A stretch of 43,129 nt of DNA, from positions 1 to 43,129 of the forward strand of contig BLLK01000049.1 in assembly GCA_021927905.1 (NCBI GenBank), in the 5' to 3' direction. Position numbers and translations under genes: made by a program. Positions 42,798-43,129 of this stretch are shown piece after piece; position 1 is the stretch's first letter; the number at the start of each line of letters is the position of its first letter. The notes below the pieces were generated by a model. The model was given only the letters and a program-made list of their open reading frames with translations, searched no databases and had not been told where the DNA came from. This DNA is from Chaetoceros tenuissimus. Taxonomy: Eukaryota; Bacillariophyta; Thalassiosirophyceae; Chaetocerotales; Chaetocerotaceae.

Positions 42798-43129
42798 GTC
42801 ATGGTGTATCTTGTTGAGGTTGCTTTGTGAAGAGAAGAAAACGAGGAATGGCTTTTGGATGAATTCAATCTATAAGGAATTTGTAACGAACAGTTTTATC
42901 TTGTTAACTTAATTTTGGCTTAGAGAAATGAGTCGTCGATAAATGCTGATGGGAAATAATGGATAACCTCGCTTGGGATACCGAGGAAGGATGACAGCGA
43001 CCCTCGTCATCCAACTGCTCTTTATCTTGCGAGGTAAATTTATTATATTGATGATTTTCTGCATCTTCTATGTTACGTATCTTATAGAGCAGAAATTACA
43101 GCGCTTAGTTTCTGAATGGGAAACAAGAG
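42798..43129 (+). other. 3' flank with a possible structured RNA
   Basis: No ORF. At 42966-43035 two nested perfect 7-bp stems occur: ACCTCGC with GCGAGGT (42966-42972, 43029-43035) and GGATGAC with GTCATCC (42989-42995, 43006-43012). CCTCG can instead pair with CGAGG at 42982-42986. It could be a small ncRNA or a 3' UTR structure of PIG-F. Confidence 0.25.

Overview
The window looks like one nuclear chromosome arm of an AT-rich, secondary-plastid alga, most likely a diatom or close stramenopile. This is inferred from a ferrochelatase with a bipartite, ASAFAP-like N-terminus and a light-harvesting-type C-terminal tail, from a second protein with the same style of presequence, and from short GT-AG introns and membrane-anchored glycosyltransferase-like and methyltransferase genes. 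No bacterial operon signals are seen. The species cannot be named from the sequence alone.

Left part (1 to about 22710): subtelomere. Three head-to-tail copies of a large element lie here, all read on the + strand. Each ends at the same 3' point in a short tract of telomeric CCCTAA repeats (2418-2500, 13593-13621, 22682-22710). The C-rich strand is on top, as expected if the chromosome end lies to the left. Copy 1 is cut by the window edge. Copy 2 is the longest and carries about 3 kb of extra 5' sequence with two more ORFs. Copy 3 is 5'-truncated at 14695 behind 1 kb of degenerate repeats. The main gene reconstructs as four exons encoding about 2232 residues: a USP-family (C19) deubiquitinase domain, a long charged linker with two SUMO-interaction-like motifs, and an unrecognised region of about 1100 residues. 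Copy 2 has a stop codon inside the USP domain; copy 3 is open but lacks the original start. No reverse transcriptase, transposase or helicase was recognised. The layout recalls yeast Y' elements and telomere-attached Penelope-like elements, but the coding content matches neither.

Middle part (22711 to about 28890): a 14-bp minisatellite, then 19 full units of a 239-bp satellite that is extremely G-poor on the top strand, a weak ORF, and a short 38-bp tandem repeat carrying TTAGGG-like words in the reverse orientation. This is the transition from subtelomere to gene-bearing chromosome.

Right part (28893 to 43129): ordinary single-copy genes, closely spaced on both strands. They are plastid ferrochelatase (+), a DUF1399/GRDP-like protein (-), a RING-H2/RanBP2-finger ubiquitin ligase with SIM-like motifs (-), a plastid-targeted 2OG-Fe(II) oxygenase-like protein (+), a GT17-like glycosyltransferase (-), an FkbM-type methyltransferase (+), an SGNH/PC-esterase-like membrane protein with a frame break at a homopolymer (-), and PIG-F of GPI-anchor synthesis (+). 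These genes do not form one pathway. Three of them (GT17-like, FkbM, SGNH) could act in the Golgi on glycans, and PIG-F acts in the ER.
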